A stretch of 64,000 nt of DNA from Harmothoe impar. Lineage: Eukaryota > Annelida > Polychaeta > Phyllodocida > Polynoidae. The stretch covers positions 3,658,001 through 3,722,000 of the forward strand of contig OX381708.1 of NCBI GenBank assembly GCA_947462335.1. The letters run 5' to 3'. Below, one piece after another: positions 20,601 to 32,600 of the stretch. How positions within the stretch are numbered: position 1 is the stretch's first letter; each line of letters starts with the position of its first letter. Under the pieces are notes generated by a model. The model saw only the letters and a program-made list of their open reading frames with translations. It made no database searches and was not told the DNA's origin. A program made the translations under genes and the position numbers.

Positions 20601-23600
20601 TGGTGCTTGCGTTTAGCCGTGGTGAGTTACTCAGCAGGGCTGTGAGTTACTCGTGAGGGCTGCGTTCATGCATCGTGACGACAAAAAGGGCATGATGCAT
20701 TAAAGCACTCTGCTGTCCTTAGAGGGTGAGGGTTCTGTTTGAGGTGCCCCCCGCCTGCCTCTGGTTCACTCTGGTTACGTTAATCATTGTTTGTATGGTT
20801 TGTGTTGTCCTGCTTTTGACCTAGTACACACAGAATTGTTCATACACTTAAAGATTTGTGGAATTTGTAAAATTATAATCGTGTGACTTGTTGAATATGA
20901 TGAATATGCTAGAAATACTATGACCCTCTTCTTTAATTACCTTTAATAATATTTCTATGGTTAATGGTATATTTGAAAGAAAATCCTACAAAGTATCCGT
21001 GTATCAATATACCTAGCTAGGCTAAGAACCAAGTCTGGTACTCTGGTTAGGTATGTGTAACTAGAGTTAGTCTGCCTGAGTAAGAGGTCCACCCATGGCC
21101 TGCAGGGGTGGCGGAAGGTGAATAATGTGGATGGGGGGGGGCAGTTCGAAAAGCTGGTTGGAGAAATTATAAATGGGGGCCTTGAAGTCTGTGGCTCAGG
21201 AAAATTCAGGAATTAGACTTTTAAATTGATGCATTCTAAGTGGTTTGAAACATATGACTTCACCTATAGAACATTTTGAAATTTTCCATCTGAACTAATA
21301 TGTTCTGAGGAGTTTGAACTGGATATTCAAGAACATTTTGGGAATTTTACCTTGAGATCGCTGTATTCTAGGGTATTTTGACTCTAGAATTTTCCAAAAA
21401 GTTCACCCAAACATACTTGCCCCCCCCCTCCTGTTCTGCCACCCATCTCTGTCGAGCCTGCCCCGTGCTGCCTGCTGCACCCTGTAGCACCCTGTAACAG
21501 GGTAACTATGGTAACACTCCTGGGTACCACACATAGCGGCTACTTCTATAACGGGTACTTTATATATGATAAGGCTGTACTTGTGTGCAACGCCTCGCCT
21601 GGCATGATCCCCGGTCCCACACGCACACTCTGATATTGCACTAAATGCATCTTAGGTTTCCAAGAATGGTAATAAATTAAGAGTATGTTACTAAGTAGGT
21701 TAGTCATTGTGTGACCAAACCTCTCTTACTGCCTGAAAGGGGCCGGATAAGGGGTCACTATATTGGCCAACATCCAGTTGGTACAGTAGAATCAGGGGAG
21801 GGTGAAGTAATAGGGAAGTTTTGCTAGAGAAACGTTATACCATCATTGCAATGGTTTGTAATTACTGTTATATGTATGAGGGATTCGGTTTTGTATTTTG
21901 TTGCTGTGGCCCTTGTTCAACTTTAGTCTTTGACTTGCAGCTAGACAGAAATGTCCACACACTAATAAATACATTTAAACAAAGGAAAAACCACCTTAAG
22001 GAATTGGCAGTACATGGCACCAAATGACATAATATGGCTCAACATGGCACTACATGACTATACATGGTACTACATGGTACCAAAGAGCAAAGAATACTAA
22101 GAGGGTCCACTGACCGATTTTATGTCCCCCCTCAAGCCAATGGCACCCCCTGGTGGATGGAGTGTACAGCCCACATACTCCGCTCAAAACCTATGCACTT
22201 CACCACAGATGAAACCACATTTCAGTTGCCGGAAAAAGTTTTTTACCTCTATATATTTTTCTACATGTAACATGTTTTTTTCAATACCAATTTTAAATTT
22301 GGAGGAAACCCCATCAGAAATAGTTTCTCCAAGTAGTTATTAGTTAGCATGGGTTCAAGTGGAAACAGTAGACTGTACACTCCATCCACCAGGGGGCACC
22401 ACAGGCCAGACAGGACCAGAAATCTGCAATAATCCCATCACAAATTTATTATTTTCTCAAACATTTGTCAAAATGTTCAAAGTTTACAGAAAAGTCAGTC
22501 AACACTTGATGTGCGGTAGCTATTCTCCAAGCAATATTATCGCCTTTTTGGGGTATTTTGAGGTATTCTATTTGCTGAGGGACAATGCTAACCTATGGGA
22601 AAACTCTTAGGAGCCTCTTAGTATTCTTTGCCCTTTGATGGCACTACATTGAACTGCATGGCACTACATAGCACTACATGGCATTACATAGCACTACATG
22701 GCATTACATAGCATTACATAGCACCACATGGCACTACATAGCACTACATAGCACTACATGGCATTACATAGCACTACATGGCATTACATAGCACTACATG
22801 GCACTACATAGCACTACATACAGGGATGAAATTCTTCAAGTTTTTCCCTGAAATCAAGTTTTTTTTAAATCAAGAAAATATAATCAGGATTAGGATATAT
22901 TTGATAATTACTCAATATAAACTCAAACAAACTTATTTTGTTTGTGTAATCCTATAATAAGACAGCAGAATCATCACTGGTTCATCCTCAGTGGTCCTAC
23001 CCATACACAGACAGACTACATCACACTGATCTCAGTGTCAAGTTTTTCTCAGCCAATTTCAAGTTAACTTGAGAAACCTTGAAGCCATCACTCTCCTCTA
23101 TAGTCCTATGCATTTACACTCTTCACATGAGGCTTAGCCATTGAAACTAAGGTGCTATGCATGGAGAATGTATGGACAGATTTCTCATTCTCCTCAGCAG
23201 GAGATAACGTCCATGATCACATGGACATGACAAATTCTTCTCCTCAGCAGGAGATGACGTCCAGGAAAATATATACATGACAAATCCTGCTGCACAGCAC
23301 GAGATATGTGTCTATAGATGCATAAACATTCATATGCTCTATAATGTAGTTATGAGGCATGTTATATCTTCAAGTTTTTTTGACATAGTCGACTTTCATC
23401 CCTGTACATAGCACTACATGGCATTATATAGCACTACATGGCACTACACGGCACTACATAGCACTACATGGCACTACATGGCACTACATAGCACTACATG
23501 GCACTACATAGCACTACATAGCACTACATGGCAGTACATGGCAGTACATGGCACTACATGGCATTACATAGTACTACATGGCACTACATGGTACATGACA

Positions 23601-26600
23601 CTACATGGCACCACATGACACTACATGGCACTACATGACACTACATGGCACCACATGACACTACATGGCACTACATGGCACTACATGGCATTACATGGCA
23701 TTACATGGCACTACACTCAACAAAAAATTGCACCCGAGTCATCCACATTCAGGATGATCGTCAGGGGCCACCCCACCATTCACAAAATGTTGAGCACACC
23801 AACAGCACTGAAAGTAAAAATGTGAATTTCTTGAAACACCCTTCCAAAAAATCTGGATCGTTGCAAGGATATGAAATTCCTAAACTGTATCAAACTGTCT
23901 CCCTCGGGTAAAAGAGGAACACCGTCATGTCGACAAGGGAAGATCAATAAGTACCATGAAACATTTATTTTGTGCAGTATGAGTACTTTTCCTTAACATA
24001 ATTGGAGTTTGGCTTATATAGGCAAGCTTTTAATACCTAAGATTAATACTGATAATGTACTGTTACAGTTCACAAAGGGCCTCCCTGCGGTCCGCTCCTG
24101 CTTCCACCCGGGGGCGAGCACCCTCGCTGCTAACACGCTCCCAGGCTCCACCGAGATCAAGGGCTGGGTCATCATCAAAAAGATGCTCAGCTACGTCTGG
24201 CCCAAGGACAAACCCGCCATACGGGTTCGCGTCATCATCGCTATCAGCCTGCTCATAGGGTCTAAGGTAAGGATGAACTAGGCATCAGGGTCTGAGGTAA
24301 ACCAGGCACCAGGGTCTGAGGTAAACCAGGCACCAGGGTCTGAGGTAAACCAGGCACCAGGGTCCGAGGTAAACCAGGCACCAGGGGCCGAGGTAAACCA
24401 TGCACCAGGGTCCGAGGTAAACCAGGCACCGGGGTCTGAGGTAAACCAGGCACCAGGGTCTGAGGTAAGGACAAACCAGGGTCTGAGGTAAACCAGGCAC
24501 CAGGGTCTGAGGTAAACCAGGCACCAGGGTCTGAGGTAAACCAGGCACCAGGGTCCGAGGTAAACCAGGCACCAGGGTCCGAGGTAAACCAGGCACCAGG
24601 GTCCGAGGTAAACCAGGCACCAGGGTCCGAGGTAAACCAGGCACCAGGGTCCGAGGTAAACCAGGCACCAGGGTCTGAGGTAAACCAGGCACCAGGGTCT
24701 GAGGTAAACCAGGCACCAGGGTCTGGGGTAAGGACAAACCAGGCACCAGGGTCTGGGGTAAGGACGACATAGGTCCGCGTATTGTCTACCAGCCAGGTCC
24801 TAGAACTGGGCATGAGAATTATTCTTGTCTATTTGGAAAATAAAGTGTACAAAATCCATTGAACAAATTCTTTTTTAATAGATCTTTATCTTTGTCGAAG
24901 TCTGGTTTGCCTAGAAAGGCACCGCAAACCTTAAACTACTCATACAAATCAATCAATCAATTTACATCCCAGTACCTCCCTTTATTTAAAGATGGTTTAG
25001 GAGCTAATTTGGGGTAGATTTTTATTTTTCAGTTTTTCAACGTATTTGTGTTCATAAGGGAGTGATCATTTTTTAACAACAGGGGGGGGGTGGTAGGTTT
25101 CCGCGCGGAGCGCGCGAAATTTTTTACACCCCCCCCGGTCAAGGGGTCAAAATTTTTTACCCCCCCCCTTTAGGGTCGAAAATCGGCTCGCGCGCGGGCC
25201 CTTTGAAGCATAGTAACGCGCGGGCTTTTTGGCTCAAAACAGGTCAAATTTTTTTGCCCCCCCCCCCCCCCCAAGAGGGGTCCAAATTCTTTTGCCCCCC
25301 CCCCGGTCAAGGGGTCCAAATTTTTTTGCCCCCCCCCCCAAACCCACCACCCCCCCCCCTGTTGATAATAAATGATCACTCCCTAATGTCCATATAAATA
25401 TGTGTGTAGCTTTTTGAATCATTCTGATGTGTGTAAAGGCATAATATATAGAGAAACCCAGGTCAGGAGACCACTTTCTGTAATAGAGTCGGGTCGCATG
25501 ACCCAATCTGACCATAATTTGCTCTACTTTTTATGGATTTATATGTGTCTGAATGATTTAAAAAGCTACACACATATTTATATGGACAGTATGAACACAA
25601 ATATGTAAAATTTACCCCAAATTAGCTCCTAACCCATCTTTAATTCATGCTTGTATTTTGTCCCTGGTGTGTTTCAGCTGCTGAACGTGCAGGTGCCGTT
25701 CCTGTTTAAGTACCTGGTGGATTACCTCAACAACCCTAACAACCTCCTCAACCTGCAGACCGCCTCCGGCACCATCATCACCACCGCCACCGCCCTCGTA
25801 CTCGGCTGTACGTAGTCTTATATACACCTGACAAAGTAGCACTTTTTCAAGTTTTGTAAGAGTAATGATTGGTTCCCTGAGATTTCCAGATCAAATTGAT
25901 TTTTGCTACCGTAAAACCTCTTGTATAAGCCTAACTCGTGTACAAGCCGCACCCCTAACTTTGACAAATTATATAAGCCGCAGAGGGGGTCTGAAAATTG
26001 TTAATTTGGTACTGTAGTATACTAGTAAAAACTCTCGTATAAGCCGCACCCTATATTGGCATGTTTGGTATCAAAAGAAGGCTGAGTCTGATTCACGTAT
26101 TAGCCGCGGCTTATACGCGAGGTTTTACGGTATTAGGGAATTGATCAGATTGAACAGTCTATGATTATAGTAGATTTGTGTGTTTATGGAGTGATCATTT
26201 TTTAACAACAGGGGGGAGAGGGAAATTGCGACCCCCTTGACCAGGGGGGAGGGAGTCCAAAGAATTTCGACCCCTCTTGGGGGGTGGGGGTGATCAAACA
26301 AATTTAACCTGTTTTGAGCCAAAAAGCCCAAGCTTTACTAATCTTCAAAGGGCCCCGTGTGCACTGATTTTCGACCTGTAGGGAGGGGGGGGAGAAAGAT
26401 TTCAAATCCTTGACCTTGGGGGGGGGGTAACAATTTTAAACAGTGACATCCCTATTATTACATCTTTCTCGGATGTCAATCGCGGGCACATGTATTGAGT
26501 AACATATATATAAGTGTAACCATGGAATCATCCATGTGCTATAATGTTTCTGTTACAGACGGCTTGGCACGGACGGGGGCCTATGCCTTCAGCGAGCTGC

Positions 26601-29600
26601 GTAATGCCATATTTGGGCGTGTGGCTCAGCACTCGATCCGGTCCCTGTCTAAGAAGGTGTTCCTGCACCTCCACTCCATGGACATGAACTTCCACGTCAC
26701 CAAGCAGACAGGCGCTCTCGCCAAGGCCATCGACAGGGGGTCCAGGTAGGACCAATACTGTATCTCCCCATTTATAATTACTGGACATCGATTCTCTGTC
26801 TCTTTGTAGCTCTATAGTGATCGATGCCCAGTTTTATACTTCAGACCAGTGGCTCATTTTGGCTGTTTTTCGCCTCACAGATTGCTCCTAGCGCAAAATC
26901 CTGACTAGGTGTCAATATATTCTCTATGCCAATGTGTAATATGAGGGTAGAAAACAGTGGAACCTCAGTTAGAAAAAATCCTACTGAACAGTTTTTGAGA
27001 AAATTAGGGTTTTGTTGCCCTTTTTTGCTGTTTTTAGTACATTTCCTACATAACCCGTGAACGTCAGCATTTCTCAATTTTCAGGTATTTAGAATTAGAA
27101 TTTGACATTTTTTTATTCGCAGTAGGATTCTTGAATACCGAGCCATTCTAGAAAAGCTATTCTTTGGAAAAAATACTTAGTATTTCTTGATGATTTTCGT
27201 TGCACAAATTTAGGTTGTAATATAAAAACTGCATTGTCATCCAATCAAAGTGTTTATGCACTGTTGATGGTCACCCCCTCCCACCCTCTTCACTGTGCAT
27301 TGAAGGAGAACAGGCAGGGGAGGTACACGTGTCTGTATATAGCTGTTGACATGGGTGCTGGGTGCATTTTTAATTTATGGGGTGCCAACTGTTCATGAAA
27401 GAAAATTCAAATAGATTTTTTTTTTTTAGTATCAGATTAATGCAACTACTACGAATGAGTCGTGATAGCACTTAAAGCATTCTATTTGCATTAATATGAA
27501 TGGTGGCCACCTTATGGGGTGCCAAATATTCATGAAAGAAAAATTGATAAGAATTTGTTTTTTATTAGCATTAAATTGATGCAACTACAATTCGAGATTG
27601 CATTTCAAGCATCGGGGCATTCAATGAATGGTAGTCATCTTAAATATATGGGGTGCCAACTGTTCATAAATAAAAAAAAGAATAGAATTAGTTTTTTTAT
27701 TAGTATCAGATTAATGCAACTACAATTTGTGATTGCACTTAAAGCATTGTGGCATGCAATGACTGGTAGCCACCTTGAATGAATGGGGTGCCAACTGTTC
27801 ATGAAAGAAAATTCAAATAGATTTTTTCTTTTTTTAGTATCAGATTAATGCAACTACTACGAATGAGTCGTGATAGCACTTAAAGCATTCTATTTGCATT
27901 AATATGAATGGTGGCCACCTTATGGGGTGCCAAATATTCATGAAAGAAAAATTGATAAGAATTTGTTTTTTATTAGCATTAAATTGATGCAACTACAATT
28001 CGAGATTGCATTTCAAGCATTGGGGCATTCAATGAATGGTAGTCATCTTAAATATATGGGGTGCCAACTGTTCATAGATAAAAAAAAGAATAGAATTAGT
28101 TTTTTTATTAGTATCAGATTAATGCAACTACAATTTGTGATTGCACTTAAAGCATTGTGGCATGCAATGACTGGTAGCCACCTTGAATGTATGGGGTGCC
28201 AACTGTTCATGAAAGAAAATTCAAATAGATTTTTTTCTTTTTTTAGTATCAGATTAATGCAACTACTACGAATGAGTCGTGATAGCACTTAAAGCATTCT
28301 ATTTGCATTAATATGAATGGTGGCCACCTTATGGGGTGCCAAATATTCATGAAAGAAAAATTGATAAGAATTTGTTTTTTATTAGCATTAAATTGATGCA
28401 ACTACAATTCGAGATTGCATTTCAAGCATCGGGGCATTCAATGAATGGTAGTCATCTTAAATATATGGGGTGCCAACTGTTCATAGATAAAAAAAAGAAT
28501 AGAATTAGTTTTTTTATTAGTATCAGATTAATGCAACTACAATTTGTGATTGCACTTAAAGCATTGTGGCATGCAATGACTGGTAGCCACCTTGAATGTA
28601 TGGGGTGCCAACTGTTCATGAAAGAAAAAAAAGAAAGTTTTTTTTTTAAGAATCAAATTAATGCAACAGCAACTCAAGATTGCATTTAAGCATTATGGCA
28701 TTCAATGATTGGTGGCCATCTTGAACCTATGGGGTGCCAACTCTTCATGAAAAAAACAACTAAATTGGATGTTTTTAACAGTTTAAAATTAATGCAACTA
28801 CATTTCAAGATTGCATTTAAAGCATTGTGGCATTCAATGAATGGTGGCCATCCTAAACCTATGGGGTGCCAACTGTGTTTGAAAAAGGTATCAAATAGAA
28901 ATGTTCTTATATAGATATCAAATTAATGCAACTACAATTCTTCATTGCACTGAAAGCATTGTGGCATTTAGTAAATGGTAGCCATCTTGAATGGGTTGAA
29001 TGAAGGAAAAATCAAATAGGATTTGTTTTTTTGATAGTATCAAATTAATGCAACTACAAGTCAAGATTGCATTTCAAGCATCGGGACATTTAATAAGTGA
29101 TAGCCATCTTGAATCTATGGGATGCCAACTGTTCATGAAAGAAAAATAGAATAGATTTTTTTCTATTAGTATCAAACTACTGCAACTGCAATTCGAGATT
29201 ACATTGAAAGCATGGTGGCATTCAATCAATGGTTGCAATCTCGAATTTCGAAATGAACATACACACAGACATATAGGCATGAACATGGTGTTCTCCTTCA
29301 TATAGATATTCATGGATTTCTACTTCTAATAAATATAGCTTTCTGTTACATGGATGTCGATGTCCAGTTTTAGATATATATCCATATAGTGCATTGGAGT
29401 GCTATAATGTTGGACTGCTGTATATTTATAAAAGTGATCAGGATTTGAAATATATTCCAATATATTATTGAAAATACTGAATTTATCAGAAAATATGATA
29501 GGATGCCAAGAAAATTCCTGCAGAAAATAATGTATAAGCCTGGTCATTGACTCAATATACCGTACCATTTGGAAACAGTATAAGCACGGGCTTATAAACT

Positions 29601-32600
29601 GGGACATACTGTAAACAATCATTTTTAAGCAACTAAAAAATTTAAAGTGTTATTTACAGAAATGTTGATAATATTAGTGAAGAACTCTGAATAGTGTTAC
29701 ATCATGATATTATGTCTACTGTAAAGTCTCCCATACATGCCACGGCTTCTACGTGAATCAGAGCCAACTTAAATTTGACACGAAACCTGTGTGGTGGCTG
29801 GCTGGACCCCCCCCCCCCCCCCACCACAGTCACACAGGCTCGGGACACCGCACAGAGAAACGTACAAACTAAATTTTAAATTTTCTCTTGTCTTAGTTAT
29901 AAATAAATATTAATCTTGCGGTCAGCAAAGCCCGTCTTACAGCCTTATTGTGTTTGCTACTGTTACATGTTACTCATATATACATTCATTCATCCTACCC
30001 AGACCAAGGGAGCACTAGTGTAAATACGCGAGCTGCGGGTTATACGCGGGAATTTATGGTAGTTATGGGAATACAAGCTCCATGTCTTGTGTGTGAGACG
30101 CTGTATTCACGGGTCATGTCGTCTTGCTGTATTTGAGACGCTGTATTTACGGTTTATGTCGTCTCGTCTACTTCCAGGGGCATCAACTTCGTACTAAGTT
30201 CTTTAGTATTCAACGTTCTTCCCACCATATTTGAAGTTTCACTCGTTACCGGTATTTTGGTAAGTACTTTGTATATTGTAACTTTTATTGTCTGCATTAT
30301 TCGCCCCTTAAAGACCTTAAAGTCATGTTCTCATCCCTCATGGACTTTACTACTGTAAAACAGGGAAAAAACATGTATATGATAATAGCACAGCGTTGCC
30401 AAGTGTTATGATTTTTCCGTAATTTTACGATTTTTGATCCCAATTACCACCATTACGATTTCTGCTGGCAAATTACGTTTTTTTTAGTAATTTTGAAACG
30501 TCTATTTGCTCTATACAAAACAAGGTCTAGCCCAACAGGACCAATATGTCTAGTGAAAAGGGGTAGAAAAAAAAAGAGAAATGGGAAGAGTCCTCTTTGA
30601 TCTTCTTTGAAACTGCTTGCCCCACCGCTGCCTACAAACTGGTCTTCTTTAACATGAATAGGTAGTAGGTATAACATCATATAATGGAGCACAAACCTAT
30701 GTCACAAGTTCTTTCCAAAGGACATACTATCGTGACGATTTTTTGTTACGGTTTGAAGTAAAAATCGTTACAACTTTGGAGTCCGAAAATCATAACAAAT
30801 ACGATTTTTGGGTGGGGTAACTTGACATCCCTTTGCAGATACCCATATATATATCCCCTTGCTCTGGTTGATGGTGTCAGTATACATGAACCATCTGTGT
30901 GTTACAGTACCACCAGTTTGGGGGTAAGTACGCGTTGGTGTGTCTGGGATGTATCAGCACGTACGCAGCCTTCACCTTAGGAGTCACACAGTGGAGGTAT
31001 GTACACGTCACTTTCCTGTCACAACCAGCCACCCTGTCACAACTTAAACACCAGCCACCCTGTCACAACTTACACACCAGCCACTCTGTCACAACTTACA
31101 CACCAGCCACTCTGTCACAACCAGCCACTCTGTCACAACTTACACACCAGCCACTCTGTCACAACCAGCCACCCTGTCACAACGTACACACCAGCCACTC
31201 TGTCACAACCAGCCACTCTGTCACAACTTACACACCAGCCACTCTGTCACAACCAGCCACTCTGTCACAACGTACACACCACCCCCTGTCACAACCAGCC
31301 ACTCTGTCACAACTTACACACCAGCCACTCTGTCACAACTTACACACCAGCCACTCTGTCACAACTTACACACCAGCCACTCTGTCACAACTTACACACC
31401 AGCCACTCTGTCACAACGTACACACCAGCCACTCTGTCACAACTTACACACCAGCCACCCTGTCACAACCAGCCACTCTGTCACAACTTACACACCAGCC
31501 ACTCTGTCACAACCAGCCACTCTGTCACAACTTACACACCAGCCACCCTGTCACAACCAGCCACTCTGTCACAACTTACACACCAGCCACTCTGTCACAA
31601 CCAGCCACCCTGTCACAACGTACACACCAGCCACTCTGTCACAACTTACACACCAGCCACCCTGTCACAACTTACACACCAGCCACTCTGTCACAACCAG
31701 CCACTCTGTCACAACTTACACACCAGCCACTCTGTCACAACTTACACACCAGCCACCCTGTCACAACTTACACACCACCACCCTGTCACAACCAGCCACT
31801 CTGTCACAACGTACACAACAGCCACTCTGTCACAACGTACACACCAGCCACTCTGTCACAACCAGCCACTCTGTCACAACGTACACACCACCCCCCTGTC
31901 ACAACCAGCCACTCTGTCACAACTTACACACCACCACTCTGTCACAACGTACACACCAGCCTCTCACAACCAGCCACTCTGTCACAACGTACACACCACC
32001 ACCCTGTCACAACCAGCCACTCTGTCACAACGTACACACCAGCCACTCTGTCACAACCAGCCACTCTGTCACAACTTACACACCAGCCACTCTGTCACAA
32101 CCAGCCACTCTGTCACAACGTACACACCAGCCACTCTGTCACAACTTACACACCACCACCTTCTCACAACCAGCCACTCTGTCACAACTTACACACCAGC
32201 CACTCTGTCACAACTTACACACCAGCCACTCTGTCACAACGTACACACCACCACCTTCTCACAACCAGCCACTCTTCTCTTTGTAATGAAGCTAAACTTT
32301 GAAAAAAAAAAATTAATTTTTGGATTTTTCAGATTAAATTAGTTCCATTTGTTTTTGAAGTAAGTTGTCTAAATTGCGCCTGATCTCATGAATACCCTGT
32401 CTAATGAACAATATGACTGGGATTTGCTGTGACTGGCTTTTGTGGCATCGAAATCAATGTCTTTTTGTGGCATTTAAATCAATGTCTTTTGTGGCATCGA
32501 AATCAATGTCTTTTGTGATATATAAATCAATGGATTTGTTTATTCAGGACCAAGTTCCGTGTACAGATGAACCGTGCCGACCAGGAGGCGGGAAATAAAG

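Larger units (their letters stand above)
17672..24068. other. ABCB7: ABCB7 intron 1
   Basis: A 6.4-kb intron made largely of MITEs and a GCACTACATGG array, listed separately. Segments 17672-18020, 20735-22020 and 22400-22630 show no feature I can support. Confidence 0.6.

Noticed and set aside
24262..24813. 183-aa and 161-aa minus-strand ORFs of DPGAWFTS / LVPGLPRT repeats
   Set aside because: Antisense of the 24-bp intron 2 minisatellite.
27519..28914. Repeated 87-121-aa ORFs starting [10 protein letters not shown]
   Set aside because: They follow the satellite monomers and change with the monomer phase; no independent coding signal.
30899..32342. Two overlapping plus-strand ORFs (447-467 aa) after ABCB7 exon 6
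   Set aside because: Read-through of the exon into the intronic array; conserved ABCB7 sequence jumps from 30996 to 32548 with matching phase.
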